Shown here piece after piece: positions 31,429 through 32,955 of a stretch of 32,955 nt of DNA. The notes under the pieces were generated by a model. It was not told the DNA's origin, searched no databases, and saw only the letters and a list, made by a program, of their open reading frames with translations. Location: positions 1-32,955 of the forward strand of contig JAIMBB010000023.1 of assembly GCA_023511655.1 (NCBI GenBank). Reading direction: 5' to 3'. Position numbers and translations under genes: made by a program. Position 1 is the stretch's first letter, and each line of letters starts with the position of its first letter. This DNA comes from Anaerolineae bacterium (GTDB lineage: Bacteria > Chloroflexota > Anaerolineae > J036 > Brachytrichaceae).

Positions 31429-31722
31429 GTGTGGCGATGGAAGTTTAGCAGAGGAAGGCGTCAGCGGTGAAGCAGCGCGTCGAATTCCACAAGCCCAGGC
31501 CGATTTCAGATACCCACAGGCCAGAACGGTCTATCCGTCGGTACGGCATGCCGCGGAATGCTTTCCTCTCCGGGCGTTTATCTCCCCGCGATTGATTCGG
31601 CTAGTCCATCTGGTGCGCTGCTAGGCCTTCAACATCCATCGGTAAGGGGTATCCGGCTCACTGCCCGTGTTTCCGGCTTCGTGAGGACACGCCCCTCCCC
31701 AAACGCGGGTGACCCAAAATTT
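31429..31722. other. intergenic region upstream of the sugar operon
   Basis: About 310 bases lie between the operon start and the secreted-protein stop. Apart from the weak promoter, I find no protein, tRNA or clear operator. Arms cccgtgttt (near 31663) and aaacgcggg (near 31701) can pair across about 28 bases, but the significance is unclear. Confidence 0.5.
31442..31471 (-). promoter_or_regulatory. possible promoter of the MalK-DhaL sugar operon
   Basis: On the minus strand TTCACC (31471-31466, four of six) and TAAACT (31447-31442, four of six) are 18 bases apart. The start would lie about 6 bases before ATG 31428. TAAACT is also the box in front of the amidohydrolase gene. I saw no LacI-type operator here. 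Confidence 0.35.
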
Positions 31723-31739
31723 ATTCGTGCACGGCGAAT
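31723..31739 (-). terminator. weak terminator of the secreted-protein gene
   Basis: On the minus strand ATTCG and CGAAT pair around a 7-base loop, then run into AAATTTT. The stem starts within the stop codon. It contains attcgtgcacg, an 11-base sequence also found in the inverted repeat after acs. Confidence 0.35.
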
Positions 31740-32955
31740 TACCGAATCGGCGTTTCGGCGCGGTAGAGATGCCAGACCGCTGTCAGGGGATTGTTGCCCT
31801 CGATGACGTTGTAGAACACCCAGGCGCGCGATGTCCCAACGAACGGCTCCGGCTCGGCCTTGGCAGTCTGCGAGTCGGTCAGCAGCCATTGGCGCTGCGG
31901 CGATTCGAACAGCGTCGAAAGCCAGATTTCCCCCGCTTTGGCAAAGGTCGCGTCCCAAAAACTGGTTCCAGCTTCGTTGACTTGATAGGCCGTGTAAGCG
32001 CGCCCGTTGAAAACGATCGGCTCGTTGGATTGCGCCAGGGCGGGATGCGCCAGCGCCGAGGCGGGTGGGACGATGGTCTCGGCCAGGTGGAACTCCGCGT
32101 CGCCTGCATTGCGGACGTAGACATGGGTGCGCGCTTCGGCGTTGATGCCAGGGAGCAGGATCTCCTGCCCGTTGTAGAACCACGAATACGGGTCCACCTT
32201 GTCGCCAGGGTCGTTGGTCACAGCCTGAGGGGTGGGGTTGGGCTGGGTCAGGTCGAGCATGCGCACCTGGACGACGCCGTTTTCATCTTCGAAGCCATAG
32301 GTCAGAGCAGGCTTGTTCTTCATCCAGCGGGCAAAGGCGGAATCCATGGGGGCAAAGCCGCGGCGCGGGCGTGCCTGCCGCTCGATAACGTTGACCTGTG
32401 TGGGATTGTCCAGCGAAATGTATTGCAACTCGAACCAGTCGTTGGCGCGGCTGGTGCCGCCGCCAGGGACGGCTTCGTTCTTGATCCAGAAGACAAAGCC
32501 GCCACGCTGCTCCGGCAGGATGGTGGGATAGATGGCACGGCGCGTCAAGTCGGGCGGAGTGGGCAACTCCCGCATCTCCCCCGACGTGGGGCCGGTGGGG
32601 CGGACGAGGAGGAGCGTCCCTGCGCGGCCCATGCCGACGTAGTAGGCGCCATAGGCGTCCAGGCCGGGGTTGGCGCGCCCGAAGATGGTGCTTTCAAAGG
32701 CGCGGAAGCCTTTGCCATCGAGGGGAATCAGGTTGCCGGTTTCAGGGTCTACGCCGCAATGCCAGACGATGCCGTTGCCGTTGGTGTCTGTCATCTCGAA
32801 CCAGACCATATAGCGATCGTCAGCGGTAAATTCCACGTTCGAATAGTTGACCGCCGGATCGCCCACCTGCGTGATCTGCGGTTTGAACTCCGCCAGGGGC
32901 GCGGAGGAGGCTGGGGGTGCTGTAGTCGGGTTGGGGGTCGGGGTGGAGGCGCTGG
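31739..32955 (-). CDS. probable secreted beta-propeller-like protein (5' end outside window)
   Basis: The frame stays open from the stop at 31739 to the window edge, so the gene is truncated at its start; the GTG at 32866 is internal. The first visible residues form a Ser/Pro/Thr/Ala-rich linker (SASTPTPNPTTAPPASSA), usual just after a lipobox or signal peptide in exported proteins. The rest has repeated strands with Asp/Asn turns (NVEFTADDRYMVWFEMTD, GVVQVRMLDLTQPNP, DPYSWFYNGQEILLPG), suggesting a TolB/WD-like propeller. No enzymatic motif is seen. Family unknown; export and propeller fold are inferences. Confidence 0.65.
   Translation of the reverse strand, partial: SASTPTPNPTTAPPASSAPLAEFKPQITQVGDPAVNYSNVEFTADDRYMVWFEMTDTNGNGIVWHCGVDPETGNLIPLDGKGFRAFESTIFGRANPGLDAYGAYYVGMGRAGTLLLVRPTGPTSGEMRELPTPPDLTRRAIYPTILPEQRGGFVFWIKNEAVPGGGTSRANDWFELQYISLDNPTQVNVIERQARPRRGFAPMDSAFARWMKNKPALTYGFEDENGVVQVRMLDLTQPNPTPQAVTNDPGDKVDPYSWFYNGQEILLPGINAEARTHVYVRNAGDAEFHLAETIVPPASALAHPALAQSNEPIVFNGRAYTAYQVNEAGTSFWDATFAKAGEIWLSTLFESPQRQWLLTDSQTAKAEPEPFVGTSRAWVFYNVIEGNNPLTAVWHLYRAETPIR

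Overview
This GC-rich window looks like chromosomal DNA from a member of the Chloroflexota, probably an Anaerolineae-like or filamentous phototroph-related lineage. The signs are a secreted protein with a YLPLI(F/V)R-type segment, a CrtI carotenoid desaturase, large dipeptide/oligosaccharide ABC transporters, a dihydroxyacetone-kinase-type sugar operon, a four-helix-bundle protein of the 23S rRNA intervening-sequence type, and intergenic palindromes tailed with CCCCTACA. This placement is an inference from protein style; no rRNA is present.

Left part (1-10.7 kb). A glycine-rich protein tail is followed by a secreted beta-rich protein with PPC-like modules, then a dnaG-rpoD operon (primase and primary sigma factor). 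Next come an alkyltransferase-like protein, a CrtI-type desaturase and D-3-phosphoglycerate dehydrogenase (all minus strand), then recO and a tRNA-Arg(CCU) on the plus strand.

Middle part (10.7-21 kb). A class C beta-lactamase-fold serine hydrolase is followed by a six-gene minus-strand Dpp/Opp-type ABC operon: permease, permease, ATPase, ATPase, a 60-residue membrane protein and a lipoprotein binding protein. Its promoter (TTGACA-17-TAGCCT) carries a near-palindromic LacI/GalR-type operator just downstream, which suggests a carbohydrate rather than a peptide cargo. Upstream lie a COG3964-type amidohydrolase and a SelA/DgaE-like PLP enzyme whose reading frames overlap by 4 nt. A 590-base intergenic region holds three related hairpins and the promoter and long leader of acs.

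Right part (21-33 kb). Acetyl-CoA synthetase, a four-helix-bundle protein and a secreted clan GH-A-like glycosidase run on the plus strand. Facing them is a seven-gene minus-strand operon: a MalK/UgpC-like ATPase, a small membrane protein, a triosephosphate-isomerase homologue, an aldolase/short-chain dehydrogenase fusion (RhaEW-like), an RpiB-like isomerase, DhaK and DhaL. DhaK/DhaL-type kinase plus TIM-like and RpiB-like isomerases is the enzyme set known from tetrulose (erythrulose) catabolism. Adding a ketose-phosphate aldolase/dehydrogenase makes this the best candidate in the window for an undescribed sugar or polyol pathway. A partial secreted protein with a Pro/Thr/Ser-rich linker ends the window.

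Two threads cross the region. Several genes (dnaG, serA, recO, the amidohydrolase, the MalK-like ATPase) have a good -10 box only 7-13 nt before the start codon and no Shine-Dalgarno, pointing to leaderless or nearly leaderless mRNAs. At least three kinds of short palindromic or tandem repeat sit between genes, and one has added codons to the end of the rpiB-like gene.
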